From the NCBI GenBank assembly GCA_002354635.1, contig DELZ01000002.1:413012-477011 (forward strand): a stretch of DNA of 64,000 nucleotides. Direction: 5' to 3'. A model generated the notes under the pieces. It was not told the origin of the DNA. It ran no database searches and saw nothing but the letters and a program-made list of their open reading frames with translations. Position 1 is the stretch's first letter. The number at the start of each line of letters is the position of its first letter. The DNA comes from Sphingomonadales bacterium UBA2683. GTDB taxonomy: Bacteria; Pseudomonadota; Alphaproteobacteria; Sphingomonadales; Sphingomonadaceae. The translations under genes were made by a program, and so were the position numbers. Shown piece after piece: positions 44,424 through 54,144 of the stretch.

Positions 44424-45718
44424 TTCCATTTGAAAAGGAAAGTCTCGACAGCAAGAGCGGTCGGGCGCTTATCGTGCATCCGGACATGGCATCGCTGAGC
44501 CAGTCCGCGCTCGAGCATCGACTGGCAGAGGCCGAGGGACTCGCCCGAGCCATCGGGCTGGTTGCGACGGCGTCCCAATATTTTTCGGTGCGTCAACCCA
44601 AGCCTGCAACCTTGTTCGGATCTGGTCAGGTAGACCAGATCGGGAAAATGATGGCCGAACATTCCGCGACGATATTGATCGTGGACGGCAGTCTGAGCGC
44701 CATTCAACAGCGCAATCTGGAAGAGAAGCTCGACGTCAAGGTCATCGACAGAACCGGACTTATCCTCGAGATATTCGGCGCCAGAGCGGCAACAGCAGAG
44801 GGCCGTTTGCAGGTCGAACTCGCGCATCTGGATTATCAGGCAGGTCGTCTCGTCCGCAGCTGGACCCACCTGGAACGGCAACGCGGCGGCTTTGGCTTCC
44901 TTGGTGGTCCTGGCGAGACCCAGATCGAATCGGATCGCCGGATGATCCGCGACCGGATGGCCAAATTGCGCAAGGACCTTGCCCATTTGCGCAAGACCCG
45001 GGCCTTGCACCGGGAACGCCGGCAACGCGCGCCCTGGCCGGTCATCGCACTGGTCGGTTATACCAATGCCGGCAAATCGACCCTGTTCAACCGGCTGACC
45101 GGCGCAGATGTCTTCGCCGAGGACCTTCTGTTCGCCACGCTCGACCCGACGATGCGGGAATTTTCCCTGCCGGGTTATGACAAGGCGATCCTGTCGGATA
45201 CGGTTGGCTTTGTATCGGATCTGCCCACGCAACTGGTCGCGGCATTCCGCGCCACGCTCGAAGAGGTCACTGCTGCGGATGTCGTCGTCCACGTTCGCGA
45301 TATCTCGCACGAGGCGACCGATGAACAGGCCCGCGATGTCAGGCAGATTCTGGCTGATCTGGGCGTGTCCGAGGAAGCGGGGGAGGGACCTCCTGTCATC
45401 GAGGCATGGAACAAGATCGACAGGATTGATCCTGAAGATCCGGCATACGCGCGGATAATGCCGCCATTGCCGGAAAATACCTGTGCTATCTCGGCCGAGA
45501 CCGGAGCCGGCGTCGATATCTTGGTCAATCTGATCGCGAAAACATTATCGGAGGGCTACAAGTGCGAGAAAATCCGTATCGCGGCATCTGATGGCAGGCG
45601 GATGGCCTGGTTGCACGAAAACGGCCGGGTATTGAGTAGCGATCAGCAGGCGGATGAACTGATATTGGCGGTGGAAATGTCACCCCGGAACTGGGGCCGT
45701 TACCACGCGCTGGACTAA
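44420..45718 (+). CDS. hflX: GTPase HflX
   Basis: Ribosome-splitting/heat-shock GTPase, 432 aa. The HflX N-terminal domain has GSGQVDQIGKMMAE and RTGLILEIFGARA; the G domain has G1 GYTNAGKST, G2/G3 SDTVGFVSDLP and NKxD as NKID (WNKIDRI). The start is probably the TTG at 44420 that overlaps the hfq stop (TTGA), because the frame contains no ATG/GTG nearer than 44486. There is no good SD, which suggests coupling to hfq translation. Confidence 0.93.
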   Translation: MIPFEKESLDSKSGRALIVHPDMASLSQSALEHRLAEAEGLARAIGLVATASQYFSVRQPKPATLFGSGQVDQIGKMMAEHSATILIVDGSLSAIQQRNLEEKLDVKVIDRTGLILEIFGARAATAEGRLQVELAHLDYQAGRLVRSWTHLERQRGGFGFLGGPGETQIESDRRMIRDRMAKLRKDLAHLRKTRALHRERRQRAPWPVIALVGYTNAGKSTLFNRLTGADVFAEDLLFATLDPTMREFSLPGYDKAILSDTVGFVSDLPTQLVAAFRATLEEVTAADVVVHVRDISHEATDEQARDVRQILADLGVSEEAGEGPPVIEAWNKIDRIDPEDPAYARIMPPLPENTCAISAETGAGVDILVNLIAKTLSEGYKCEKIRIAASDGRRMAWLHENGRVLSSDQQADELILAVEMSPRNWGRYHALD

Positions 45719-45722
45719 GCCA

Positions 45723-46466
45723 TCAACCGGCGGCCAGACTGGCCTTGGCTTTTTGCCATTCCGCTTCCAGCTCTTCGATCGACATATCTTTCATCTCTTT
45801 GCCAAGGCTGGATTCTACCATGTTGAATCTGCGGGTGAATTTTGCTGTCGCGTCGGTGAGTGCGCGTTCTGCATCGACCTTGTAGTGCCGGGCCAGATTG
45901 ACCGCGGAAAAGAGCAGGTCGCCGATTTCCTCGTGCACTTCCTCATCGCTGGTCGCTGCCGCAACCTCGTCCAGTTCCTCGAGCAGCTTGTCCTTTACCG
46001 GCGCCTTGTCGGGCCAGTCGAACCCTACGCGCGCTGCGCGTTTCTGGATCTTTTGCGCGCGTAACAGGGCGGGCAGGGCCAGCGCGACGCCGTCCAGTGC
46101 GCTGGACTGGCCAGTGATTTCCCGTTCCTCCGCCTTTAGCTGCTCCCAGCCGGGGCTCTGGTCGGCCTCGCCGAATATATGCGGATGGCGGCGGGTCATC
46201 TTGTCACATATAGACTGTACGACATCCTGGAAGTCGAAGGTGCCATCATCGGCCGCGATCTGGCTGTGAAACACGACCTGAAGCAGGAGGTCACCCAGTT
46301 CGTCCCTGAGCGCAACCATATCTTGCCGCTCGATGGCATCGGCGACTTCATAGGCTTCCTCGATCGTGTAAGGCGCGATCGTCTTGAAGGTCTGCACCTT
46401 GTCCCATTCGCAGCCCTTGTCCGGATCGCGCAAAAGCCGCATGATTTCAAGCAGGGGATCGATCAA
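45723..46466 (-). CDS. mazG: Nucleoside triphosphate pyrophosphohydrolase MazG
   Basis: 247 aa, the normal size of a two-domain MazG. The EExxE and ExxD magnesium motifs are visible in EEAYEVADAIE and DELGDLL, and are repeated in the second half (LLEELDEVAAA, HEEIGDLLFS). It removes aberrant or excess nucleotides. Convergent with hflX with a 4-nt gap; hfq-hflX-mazG order is conserved in Alphaproteobacteria though often on one strand. Confidence 0.93.
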   Translation of the reverse strand: MIDPLLEIMRLLRDPDKGCEWDKVQTFKTIAPYTIEEAYEVADAIERQDMVALRDELGDLLLQVVFHSQIAADDGTFDFQDVVQSICDKMTRRHPHIFGEADQSPGWEQLKAEEREITGQSSALDGVALALPALLRAQKIQKRAARVGFDWPDKAPVKDKLLEELDEVAAATSDEEVHEEIGDLLFSAVNLARHYKVDAERALTDATAKFTRRFNMVESSLGKEMKDMSIEELEAEWQKAKASLAAG

Positions 46467-46526
46467 TGGCGTCTCCGTTTCAACCCGTTTTTAAGGTTGA
46501 TAATATATATTATGTTAAATTATAGT

Positions 46527-47147
46527 CTAGCCAAGAGGGGCACCGGACGGCGGTTCCAACACCATTTCCGTCCCCTCTACGCGCCAACTTCGCAACTTTG
46601 ACAAAAAATTCATGCCGATCACATTGGACTCGCCAAATTCTGCCGCCACGACAATCGGCAAGTCCCGGGCGATCATCGGGCCAACTTGCAGCGCCTGGAT
46701 GTTACCGCGCTGTGCTTCGACCGATCCGTTGGCCGTCGTCAGTATCACCGGAAACGAGCTTTCGTTCACCTCAACACCGGAATTCCGCGCGGTCGCCAAG
46801 GACATTGCAGTTGTGGTTGCGCCGCTATCGATCAGGAACCGCACCGGCAGCTCGTTAACCATTGTATCCACCCAGAAATGCCCGTCCGGCGATTGCCGGA
46901 TTCTCAACGTATCACCAACCACAAGCTGCTTGTTCGCGCCGGTCATTTCACCGGATACCCGGCTCCACACCGCCAGTATTTCCTGCTGATAGGAAAAACC
47001 GACAATGAAGACCGCGAATATCGCTATCCAGATCAATATATTGCGGAAGATTTCACCCAATCCAATGCGCCGCGAAAACAAGACACTGGCAACCAGCACC
47101 AGCGCGCCTATGGCAAAAACGAGGTTGATATTCTGGTCTTCGGTCAC
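46527..47147 (-). CDS. Membrane-anchored retroviral-type aspartic protease (TIGR02281-like)
   Basis: 206 aa: two N-terminal membrane helices (about residues 10-25 and 33-52) then a clan AA domain with the DSG motif in FLIDSGATTTAMS. The VEAQRGNIQALQVGPMIARDLPIVVA stretch and FLSKLRSWRVEGTEM fit the family of short bacterial retropepsin-like enzymes, active as homodimers. It is 3 nt after the MBL gene. Confidence 0.85.
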   Translation of the reverse strand: MTEDQNINLVFAIGALVLVASVLFSRRIGLGEIFRNILIWIAIFAVFIVGFSYQQEILAVWSRVSGEMTGANKQLVVGDTLRIRQSPDGHFWVDTMVNELPVRFLIDSGATTTAMSLATARNSGVEVNESSFPVILTTANGSVEAQRGNIQALQVGPMIARDLPIVVAAEFGESNVIGMNFLSKLRSWRVEGTEMVLEPPSGAPLG

Positions 47148-47150
47148 CGC

Positions 47151-47921
47151 TCAGATTTCTTTCACATAGCCATCATAGGCCGGCCGGACAGCATCCGGCA
47201 ATATGCTGACAAGATGGTTATAATCCATCGATTTGTCCATATGCGTTAACAGACTGAATTTGGCTTGCACTTCACTGGCAAACTCCAGCGTCAGCGCAAG
47301 ATGCGCATGAGTGGGATGCGGGGTTTCCCGCAAAGCATCGACAACAAGCAGATCGCAGTTTCGATAGAGCGCGCGCATGTCTGCCGTAACCTCGCCAAAA
47401 TCGGTCGCGTAAACGACAGATTTTCCCTGATGTTCGAAACGCAATCCCGCCGATGTTATGCCGCCATGCGGCTGATCGACATGGCGCACCAGTATATCGC
47501 CGATTTCAACATCGCCTTCCATCGCGATGGCCTCGCAAATCGACGGATAATATTTATGCCCTTCGAAAGCATAGGCAAAGCGCTGCTTCAGGTTATTGAG
47601 GGCAAACGGCCGAGCATAGCCCGGAATTGGCTTGCGGGTCTGCTGGAACACCGATCGCAGGTCATCAATGCCGTGGCAGTGATCGGCATGGTCATGCGTC
47701 CAGATCACCGCATCTATACTGTCAACATCATTGTCGAGAAACTGGTTGCGCAGATCGGGCGATGTATCGACCAATATCCGGGTGGTCGGGCTTTCCACCA
47801 GGATCGAAACCCGGCTTCTGCGGTTTTTCGGCTCGTCCGGGTCGCAGTCACCCCAGTCGTTTCCGATGCGCGGAACGCCAGCCGACGTACCGCATCCTAA
47901 AATGGTAAGCTTCAAGGCCAC
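47151..47921 (-). CDS. MBL-fold metallo-hydrolase (PhnP/RNase Z-like)
   Basis: 256 aa. Metal motif HDHADHCHG (HxHxDH) near residue 76-84 and later His/Asp ligands in VDQPHGG and VYATDFGE. It starts LTILGCGTSAGVPRIGNDWGDC, the opening of phosphoribosyl 1,2-cyclic phosphate phosphodiesterase-like proteins. Substrate unproven; often found beside tatD and metG, as here. Confidence 0.87.
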   Translation of the reverse strand: MALKLTILGCGTSAGVPRIGNDWGDCDPDEPKNRRSRVSILVESPTTRILVDTSPDLRNQFLDNDVDSIDAVIWTHDHADHCHGIDDLRSVFQQTRKPIPGYARPFALNNLKQRFAYAFEGHKYYPSICEAIAMEGDVEIGDILVRHVDQPHGGITSAGLRFEHQGKSVVYATDFGEVTADMRALYRNCDLLVVDALRETPHPTHAHLALTLEFASEVQAKFSLLTHMDKSMDYNHLVSILPDAVRPAYDGYVKEI

Positions 47922-47923
47922 AT

Positions 47924-48700
47924 TCAGGGCCGGGCCTTGGTGAAGAGTCGATAGAAATTACGACTGGTTGTTTCGCAAAGTCCGTCAAATGCCTCGCCCC
48001 GCAATTCGGCCAGATAGCGAGCGGTATCAGCAACAAAGGCGGGCTCTCCAGTTTTTCCACGGTGCGGAACCGGGGCCAGAAACGGGGCATCGGTTTCCAC
48101 CAGAAGCCGTTCTGCAGGCAATTTCGCCGCCGTTTCCTGCAGATCTTTAGCATTTTTAAACGTGACGATCCCGGAAATCGAAATATAGAGCCCGAGTTCA
48201 AGGGCTTTCTGGGCAAAATCCTCGCTGGCGGTGAAACAATGGATTACGCCGCTATAGGCGCCCTGCTCCATTTCCTCAGCCATGATCCTAGCCGTATCTT
48301 CTTCTGCATCGCGTGTGTGGACTATGATCGGCAGGCCGGTTTCGCGCGCCGCATGAATATGGGTACGGAAACTCTGTTTCTGTCGCTCCCTGTCGCTGTG
48401 ATCATAATAATAATCCAGTCCCGTTTCCCCGATCGCGATGACCCGCGGATGCGCTGCCTCCGCGACGAGCTTTGCCAGATCTACATCGGGATGGGCATCG
48501 GCTTCATGCGGGTGAATACCGATACTGGCCCAGACGTCCTGTTCCTGTTCGGCGGTTGTGACAATATCTTGCCATTCGCTTTCGCGGGTGGAAATATTGA
48601 GTATCGCGGTCACTCCGCTATGCCGCGCCCGATCCAGAACAGCGCCCTGCTCTTCAACCAGTCCCTTATAGTTCAGATGGCAATGGCTATCGACCAGCAT
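47924..48700 (-). CDS. tatD: TatD-family metal-dependent hydrolase
   Basis: 258 aa. HxH at the start (LVDSHCHLNY), ETGLDYYYDH metal loop, and HTRDAEEDT/HCFTASED and ETDAPFLAP ligands. DNA/RNA 3'-5' nuclease or related activity. It lies 1 nt after metG and 2 nt before the MBL gene, so metG-tatD-MBL-protease read as one transcript. Confidence 0.92.
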   Translation of the reverse strand: MLVDSHCHLNYKGLVEEQGAVLDRARHSGVTAILNISTRESEWQDIVTTAEQEQDVWASIGIHPHEADAHPDVDLAKLVAEAAHPRVIAIGETGLDYYYDHSDRERQKQSFRTHIHAARETGLPIIVHTRDAEEDTARIMAEEMEQGAYSGVIHCFTASEDFAQKALELGLYISISGIVTFKNAKDLQETAAKLPAERLLVETDAPFLAPVPHRGKTGEPAFVADTARYLAELRGEAFDGLCETTSRNFYRLFTKARP

Positions 48701-48701
48701 A

Positions 48702-50255
48702 TTACGGATTCACCTCATCTGTCAGCAGTTCGAGGCGCGGGAAAATCCCGGTGGGCGGAGGCAATACAAGTCCCGCTTCAATCGGGGTTGCCAGATTCTC
48801 AAAATCACGCTGATCCGCCGGTTGCGCCAGCAGATCCAGCATCCTGTCACAGCTATCCGGCATCGCCCAGCTCAGCATGATCGCCAGTCGCCGGATAGCC
48901 TCCGCCGTATGATATAATACGCTGTCTGCCCTGGCAGGATCGGTTTTGCGCAAGGCCCACGGGGCCTGATCCGCAAAATATGTGTTGGTTGCGCTAAGCC
49001 GCTCGCGAATGATATCAAGCGCCTGGTCGATCTTGAACAAACCGCCGGTCATCGCCGCCGTCACGTCCGCAAAACAGCTGTCCAACTGACTGAGCAACGC
49101 TTGCTCGGCTTCCGTTACGATTCCGGCAGGTGGAACCTTGCCTTCGCAATTCTTGGCGATCATCGACAAGCTGCGCTGCGCCAGATTGCCGAAATTATTG
49201 GCCAGGTCGGCATTGGTCTTGGTGACAATCGCATCGGCCGAATAGGTACCGTCCTTGCCGAACACCACGTCGGCCAGCAGAAAATAGCGCAGTTGATCGA
49301 CGCCAAACCGTTCGGCCAATTCCATCGGATCGACAACATTTCCTACCGATTTGGACATTTTTTCGCCGCGGTTGAGGAGAAACCCGTGTCCGAATACCTG
49401 CTTGGGCAAAGGGAGTCCGGCGCTCATCAAAAAGGCGGGCCAATAAACAGCGTGAAAGCGAACAATATCCTTGCCGATCAGATGAAGGTCGGCAGGCCAA
49501 TATTTTGCGAACATACCCTGAGTATCGGGATAGCCGACACCAGTCATATAGGTGGTCAGCGCGTCGACCCATACATACATCACGTGGCCCGGTGATCCGG
49601 GAACCGGCACACCCCAATCAAAACTGGTCCGCGATACACTGAGGTCCCTGAGACCGCCTTCTACAAAGCGCATAACCTCGTTGCGGCGGCTTTCGGGCTG
49701 AATGAATTCGGGATGCTCTTCGAAAAGCTTCAGTAATTTATCCTGATATTCAGACAGTTTGAAAAACCAGGTTTCTTCAGCGGTCCACTCTACCGGAGTC
49801 CCCTGGGGAGAGAGCTTCTCGCCGCCCTCTCCTGTCGCCAGTTCCTCTTCAGCATAAAAGGCCTCGTCCCGCACTGAATACCAGCCTTCATAGCGGTCCA
49901 GATAGAGATCGCCATTGGCTTCCATCGCTTTCCACAAGGCTTTGCTCGCCTCGTGATGGGCAGGTTCGCTAGTGCGACGAAAGCCATCATGAGCAATATT
50001 AAGCTTATCACACATCTCTATGAAATAAGACGACATTTCGTCCGCTAACTTGATTGTCTCAATGCCGGCATCTCGCGCGGTCTGGACCATTTTCAAGCCA
50101 TGTTCGTCGGTTCCGGTAATCAGCCGGACATCGCGGCCGCTCAAGCGATGGAACCGTGCAATGGCATCGGCGGCTATTGCCTCATACGCGTGGCCAATGT
50201 GCGGACGACCGTTGGGATAGCTTATCGCGGTGGTAATATAAAAGGGTTCAGACAT
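48702..50255 (-). CDS. metG: Methionyl-tRNA synthetase
   Basis: 517 aa, the short form without a C-terminal tRNA-binding appendix. HIGH motif PHIGHAYE and KMSKS motif GEKMSKSVG are intact. Two adjacent Met codons begin the frame; the ATG at 50255 is preferred because GAGAG is 6 nt upstream of it and touches the ATG at 50261. Confidence 0.95.
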   Translation of the reverse strand: MSEPFYITTAISYPNGRPHIGHAYEAIAADAIARFHRLSGRDVRLITGTDEHGLKMVQTARDAGIETIKLADEMSSYFIEMCDKLNIAHDGFRRTSEPAHHEASKALWKAMEANGDLYLDRYEGWYSVRDEAFYAEEELATGEGGEKLSPQGTPVEWTAEETWFFKLSEYQDKLLKLFEEHPEFIQPESRRNEVMRFVEGGLRDLSVSRTSFDWGVPVPGSPGHVMYVWVDALTTYMTGVGYPDTQGMFAKYWPADLHLIGKDIVRFHAVYWPAFLMSAGLPLPKQVFGHGFLLNRGEKMSKSVGNVVDPMELAERFGVDQLRYFLLADVVFGKDGTYSADAIVTKTNADLANNFGNLAQRSLSMIAKNCEGKVPPAGIVTEAEQALLSQLDSCFADVTAAMTGGLFKIDQALDIIRERLSATNTYFADQAPWALRKTDPARADSVLYHTAEAIRRLAIMLSWAMPDSCDRMLDLLAQPADQRDFENLATPIEAGLVLPPPTGIFPRLELLTDEVNP

Positions 50256-50303
50256 GCGCATCTCTCTTGATGGATTGACGCCGCTTGTAAACAGCCAAAA
50301 TCT

Positions 50304-51320
50304 CTATTTCTGTCGAGTGGATGCCGCAAGATCCCCCATAAGACTTCCCAGCCGGAATATGACGGCCTGATTGTCCAGCGCCTTCGGCAACGCTGTAGCA
50401 GCCAAGTCACTGGCTTCACGCCATTTTTCGATGGCTTGCAGAGAAGCACCTGCGCCGCCATATTTGATTTTCTCCGCCATCAGACTGGGAGCCCGCTCCA
50501 GAAATGCCCGGTATCGTGGTGTGGCGGCCTTTAAGGCCAGCTTGCGCGACAATTCGCTTTTCAATTGGTTGTCCTGATCACCGCTCTTGATGATTTCACG
50601 CGCCAGTCCCTCCAGTTCCGCCAGGCCAACCTCAACATATTGAAGAGCGCGTCCAGGCGAGCCTTCTCCTGCCACAATGAGTGCTTTAAGATCGGATTCG
50701 GTCAGTTTCGGTGCGGCATTCTTCAATATTGTGCGCATGTCTGCATCGCTCAACGGTTCGAAGCGGAGCATCTGGCAGCGTGACCGGATCGTCGGCAACA
50801 GCCGGTCGGGCATATGGCTGATCAGAAAGAAAATTGTGTTTTTTGGTGGCTCTTCAAGGTTCTTCAACAAGGCATTGGCGCCCGCGCGCTCGAGATCATC
50901 GGCCGCATCAATGACAACCACCCGATACTCCGAAATGGAAGCCTGATTCTGGAACAGCGGCTGCAGGGCCCGTATCTGATCAACCTTTATGTTGCGGGCG
51001 AGGTCATGCTCGTCCAGCGAATCGAGACCATTGTCTCGCGCCTTCTTCTCTTCCTTGTCCCCTTTGGGTCCCCGACGGAGCAACCGGAAGTCGGGATGCG
51101 AGCCCGCCGCAAGCAGACGCCCGGCTTCATCGTTCTGCCGGTCGCTGAAACTGCCAGGATGGTTGCGAGAATTGAGCAAAAAATGCGCGGCTTGCTGAGC
51201 AAATCCCGCTTTTCCCAATCCCTTGTCACCGGCCAGGATCCAAGCGTGATGAAGCATATCCCTGGCCAGAGACTGACGAAATATCTGCTGTGGTTTTGCG
51301 TGACCCAGATATGACGTCAT
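50304..51320 (-). CDS. holB: DNA polymerase III delta' subunit
   Basis: 338 aa clamp-loader subunit. The P-loop region reads GDKGLGKAGFAQQAA; the SRC motif is present (TIRSRCQMLRF), and DDLERAGANALLKNLEEPPKNTIFFLIS is the typical clamp-loader sensor region. The usual Zn cysteines are not evident. It overlaps tmk by 4 nt, the usual tmk-holB order. Confidence 0.92.
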   Translation of the reverse strand: MTSYLGHAKPQQIFRQSLARDMLHHAWILAGDKGLGKAGFAQQAAHFLLNSRNHPGSFSDRQNDEAGRLLAAGSHPDFRLLRRGPKGDKEEKKARDNGLDSLDEHDLARNIKVDQIRALQPLFQNQASISEYRVVVIDAADDLERAGANALLKNLEEPPKNTIFFLISHMPDRLLPTIRSRCQMLRFEPLSDADMRTILKNAAPKLTESDLKALIVAGEGSPGRALQYVEVGLAELEGLAREIIKSGDQDNQLKSELSRKLALKAATPRYRAFLERAPSLMAEKIKYGGAGASLQAIEKWREASDLAATALPKALDNQAVIFRLGSLMGDLAASTRQK

Positions 51321-51946
51321 GACATCAAGTCTACAAGATTTTGCAATAGCATTGCAGTGATCGATTCAGCGTCCTGCGAGGCATCCACGAGACGGATGCG
51401 ATTGGGTTCGTCGGCTGCGAATTGGCGAAAATTGGCCATGACCGCTTGATGATAGTCACTGTCTCGCCCCCCTATCCGATCGCTGTCGCCGCGATCTCTA
51501 GCCGCCGCTCTTTTTGCCGCAACCGCTTCGTGGAGATCAAGAATGAAAGTCCGGTCCGGCATCAGGTAATTGCTGCCAACCTGATGCAACTCCATAATCT
51601 CCGCATCGCTCAACTCACCGCTTACGCTCTGATACGCGCGGCTGCTGTCGATGAAACGATCACAGATCACCCATTCGCCCCGCGTCAGAGCAGGACGAAT
51701 AAGCTTGGCGCAATGTTCGGCTCGGGCCGAAGCGAACAGCAGCGCTTCGGTGCGGATATCCCATTTGTCTTCACCACCGGTCAACAAAAGATCGCGTATG
51801 ATTTCGGCGCCCGGAGTGCCGCCCGGCTCGCGGGTCAGCCTTACTACATAGCCTTTTTTCTCGAGCGCGTTTGCAAGAGCTTTGGCTTGGGTGGACTTCC
51901 CCGTCCCTTCGCCGCCTTCCAGGCTGATGAAGCGGCCCTGGGTCAC
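51317..51946 (-). CDS. tmk: Thymidylate kinase
   Basis: 209 aa. P-loop LEGGEGTGKSTQ, DRFIDSS (the DRY/F motif that holds dTMP) and LID region AKRAAARDRGDSDRIGGRDSDYH. It makes dTDP. Its start overlaps the dacC stop and its stop overlaps holB, giving a dacC-tmk-holB operon. Confidence 0.95.
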   Translation of the reverse strand: MTQGRFISLEGGEGTGKSTQAKALANALEKKGYVVRLTREPGGTPGAEIIRDLLLTGGEDKWDIRTEALLFASARAEHCAKLIRPALTRGEWVICDRFIDSSRAYQSVSGELSDAEIMELHQVGSNYLMPDRTFILDLHEAVAAKRAAARDRGDSDRIGGRDSDYHQAVMANFRQFAADEPNRIRLVDASQDAESITAMLLQNLVDLMS

Positions 51947-53085
51947 GCCAACCCGAGCAGAGACTTCAATCCAGCCCAGACTCTATCGAAGAAACCGGCT
52001 TCTCCGATATCTTCACCCGCGACCAGAGGTACGGACTGCTTGCCTGCATCCGCTGTGGTCAAGACCAACGTTGCGATTGGCTGACCATGGGCAATCGGCG
52101 CCTTTATCGGACCATTATAGGTAACTTTCATCGATATCTTGCCGTCAGAAGCTTTCGGGATTGTTGCGAAAAGATCCTTTGGAGCGACCAGAGTTACGGT
52201 AGAACTGTCGCCCAGCTGAACTTCTGCTGTCTGGATTTTCGTGCCTTTGTCAAACAGCTTCCTGGGTTCCCAGGCATTGAATCCCCAGTTCATGAACTTG
52301 ACCGATTCCTCTATACGACCACCATAACTGTCGAGACCTGCGAGAACCGACACCAGCCGCCTCCCCTTCTGTTCCGCCGAACCCGCAAAGCCATAGCCTG
52401 CTTCCTCGGTGTGACCGGTTTTCAATCCGTCAGCACCGGCGACTTTCCCCATCAAGGGATTGCGGTTTGACTGGGTGATGCCGTTCCATTCAAAACTGTC
52501 CTGACCGTAAAATGCATCATATAATTTCGGGAAATCGTTGACCGTTGCCGACCCGAGCTTGGCCAGGTCTCTGGCGGTAACCACTGTCACACCTTCATCC
52601 GGCCATCCGTTGCTGTTGCCGAACCGGCTTTTCGACATGCCCAGTTCCTTTGCCCGCTTGTTCATCAGGCCGACGAAAGCCGGTTCGGTACCGGCGATCC
52701 CTTCGGCCAGGACCACACAGGCGTCGTTGCCGGAAAGGGTGACTATGCCATGCAGCAAATCCCGCACACTGACCTGATCACCGACGCCGAGAAACATCGT
52801 GGATCCCTGATTATTCCATTTCTTCCAGGTTTCCTCATTGACCCGAAACTTGTCGTCCAGATTGAGCTTGCCCTTTTTAATCAGGTCAAAGGCGACATAG
52901 ACGGTCATCATTTTCGCCATCGAGGCCGGAGGGATCTGCTTGTCCGCATTTTTCTCGAACAGCACGGCACCCGAGGACAAATCGGTCATATAGGCGATAG
53001 GAGCGTCGGTTTCAAAGCTCGGTGCTGCGACCACTGCGGATGACAGGGCGATAAGCGGCAATGACGCCAGGAGATATTTTTTCAT
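51943..53085 (-). CDS. dacC: D-alanyl-D-alanine carboxypeptidase (PBP5/6 family)
   Basis: 380 aa with a signal peptide (cleavage near VVAAPS). Serine active-site SxxK at Ser55-Lys58 (PPASMAKMM), SxN as LSGNDAC, KTG as GLKTGHT. C-terminal domain (about 280-375) and an amphipathic tail (GFFDRVWAGLKSLLGLA) anchor it to the membrane. It trims pentapeptide stems in the periplasm. Confidence 0.93.
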   Translation of the reverse strand: MKKYLLASLPLIALSSAVVAAPSFETDAPIAYMTDLSSGAVLFEKNADKQIPPASMAKMMTVYVAFDLIKKGKLNLDDKFRVNEETWKKWNNQGSTMFLGVGDQVSVRDLLHGIVTLSGNDACVVLAEGIAGTEPAFVGLMNKRAKELGMSKSRFGNSNGWPDEGVTVVTARDLAKLGSATVNDFPKLYDAFYGQDSFEWNGITQSNRNPLMGKVAGADGLKTGHTEEAGYGFAGSAEQKGRRLVSVLAGLDSYGGRIEESVKFMNWGFNAWEPRKLFDKGTKIQTAEVQLGDSSTVTLVAPKDLFATIPKASDGKISMKVTYNGPIKAPIAHGQPIATLVLTTADAGKQSVPLVAGEDIGEAGFFDRVWAGLKSLLGLA

Positions 53086-53124
53086 TTAAGCCAGGATTCC
53101 CGATAAATTATTAGCGACTCAAAA

Positions 53125-54144
53125 TCATTGGTCCGCACGCAAAATACGTGATCCGCTATAGCCGCGCTGCTGTGCCTGTGCCAACCCCGCTTGCGCTTCT
53201 TGTTCGCTGGCAAAAGGCCCATAACGGACACGCCAGATGGTTCGCGTGCGGTCCGCCATTACTTTGGCACCGATTTTACCGGCCAGTGTGTCCGCACGCG
53301 ACTTGTCGCTGAAAGCGGCCACCTGAACAACATAGGATCCCGGCAGTCCACCTACATAATTGTTGCCCACGCTGCTTTCTGCTGAAACCGGACGTCCGGG
53401 CCCCTCCACGATGAATCGACCATCGCGGGTTCCGTTTGCCTTTTTCGCGACGGGCCGATTGACCGCGCCGACTGCGGGCGGCGAATAGGCCGGTGCTGCG
53501 GCCTGGCTGACCGGTGCCTGGGGGCGCGGCAATTTTGCCAGATTCTTGCGTAATATCGCTAGCAGCGAATCCGGGGTAGCGATACGTTCGGCAGCAGGAC
53601 TGCCCATACGCAGTACCGCCCGTTCCTGTTCATTCGGATTGACCTTGCGAACACGGACGCCCGAAACACCGTCGCGGTCGATCCCCAGCTGCCGTGCGGC
53701 ACCGAGAGACAGATCGATCAGCCGGTCGTTGGCAAAAGGTCCGCGATCATTGACCCGCACGAGGATCGTGCGCCCGGTTTCCAGAGCCGTCACCTCGACA
53801 TAGGACGGTAACGGCAGCGTCTTGTGTGCAGCAGAAATGCCCTGTGGATTGTAGATTTCGCCATTGGCGGTCAGGTTTCCCGCCAGCTCTTCCCCATACC
53901 AGCTGGCGTAGCCCACTTCATCATAGCTTGCTACATCCTCCGGCGTATATGTCTTGCCTCCCACTTCATATGGAGAGCCAATTTTTTGCGGATAATCGGA
54001 AATTGCAGCCGATCCGGACGGCTTGCTTGCTCCGCCGGGGGGCGGCGTTCCTTCAGGAAACTGACCGAAATCGCGTGATCCGCTGCACCCTGTCATTATC
54101 AAAATGGCGGAAGCCAAGATTCCCGATTTAACTGCGTATTTCAT
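53125..54144 (-). CDS. rlpA: RlpA-like septal lytic transglycosylase lipoprotein with SPOR
   Basis: 339 aa. Lipobox MTGCSGS at residues about 17-23; double-psi beta-barrel domain (about 80-170) with YASWYGEELAGNLTANGE and VNDRGPFANDRLIDLSLGAARQLG; C-terminal SPOR repeat (about 265-337: YVVQVAAFSDKSRADTLAGKIG). Cuts denuded glycan at septa. It overlaps the mltB-like gene by 17 nt. Confidence 0.92.
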   Translation of the reverse strand: MKYAVKSGILASAILIMTGCSGSRDFGQFPEGTPPPGGASKPSGSAAISDYPQKIGSPYEVGGKTYTPEDVASYDEVGYASWYGEELAGNLTANGEIYNPQGISAAHKTLPLPSYVEVTALETGRTILVRVNDRGPFANDRLIDLSLGAARQLGIDRDGVSGVRVRKVNPNEQERAVLRMGSPAAERIATPDSLLAILRKNLAKLPRPQAPVSQAAAPAYSPPAVGAVNRPVAKKANGTRDGRFIVEGPGRPVSAESSVGNNYVGGLPGSYVVQVAAFSDKSRADTLAGKIGAKVMADRTRTIWRVRYGPFASEQEAQAGLAQAQQRGYSGSRILRADQ

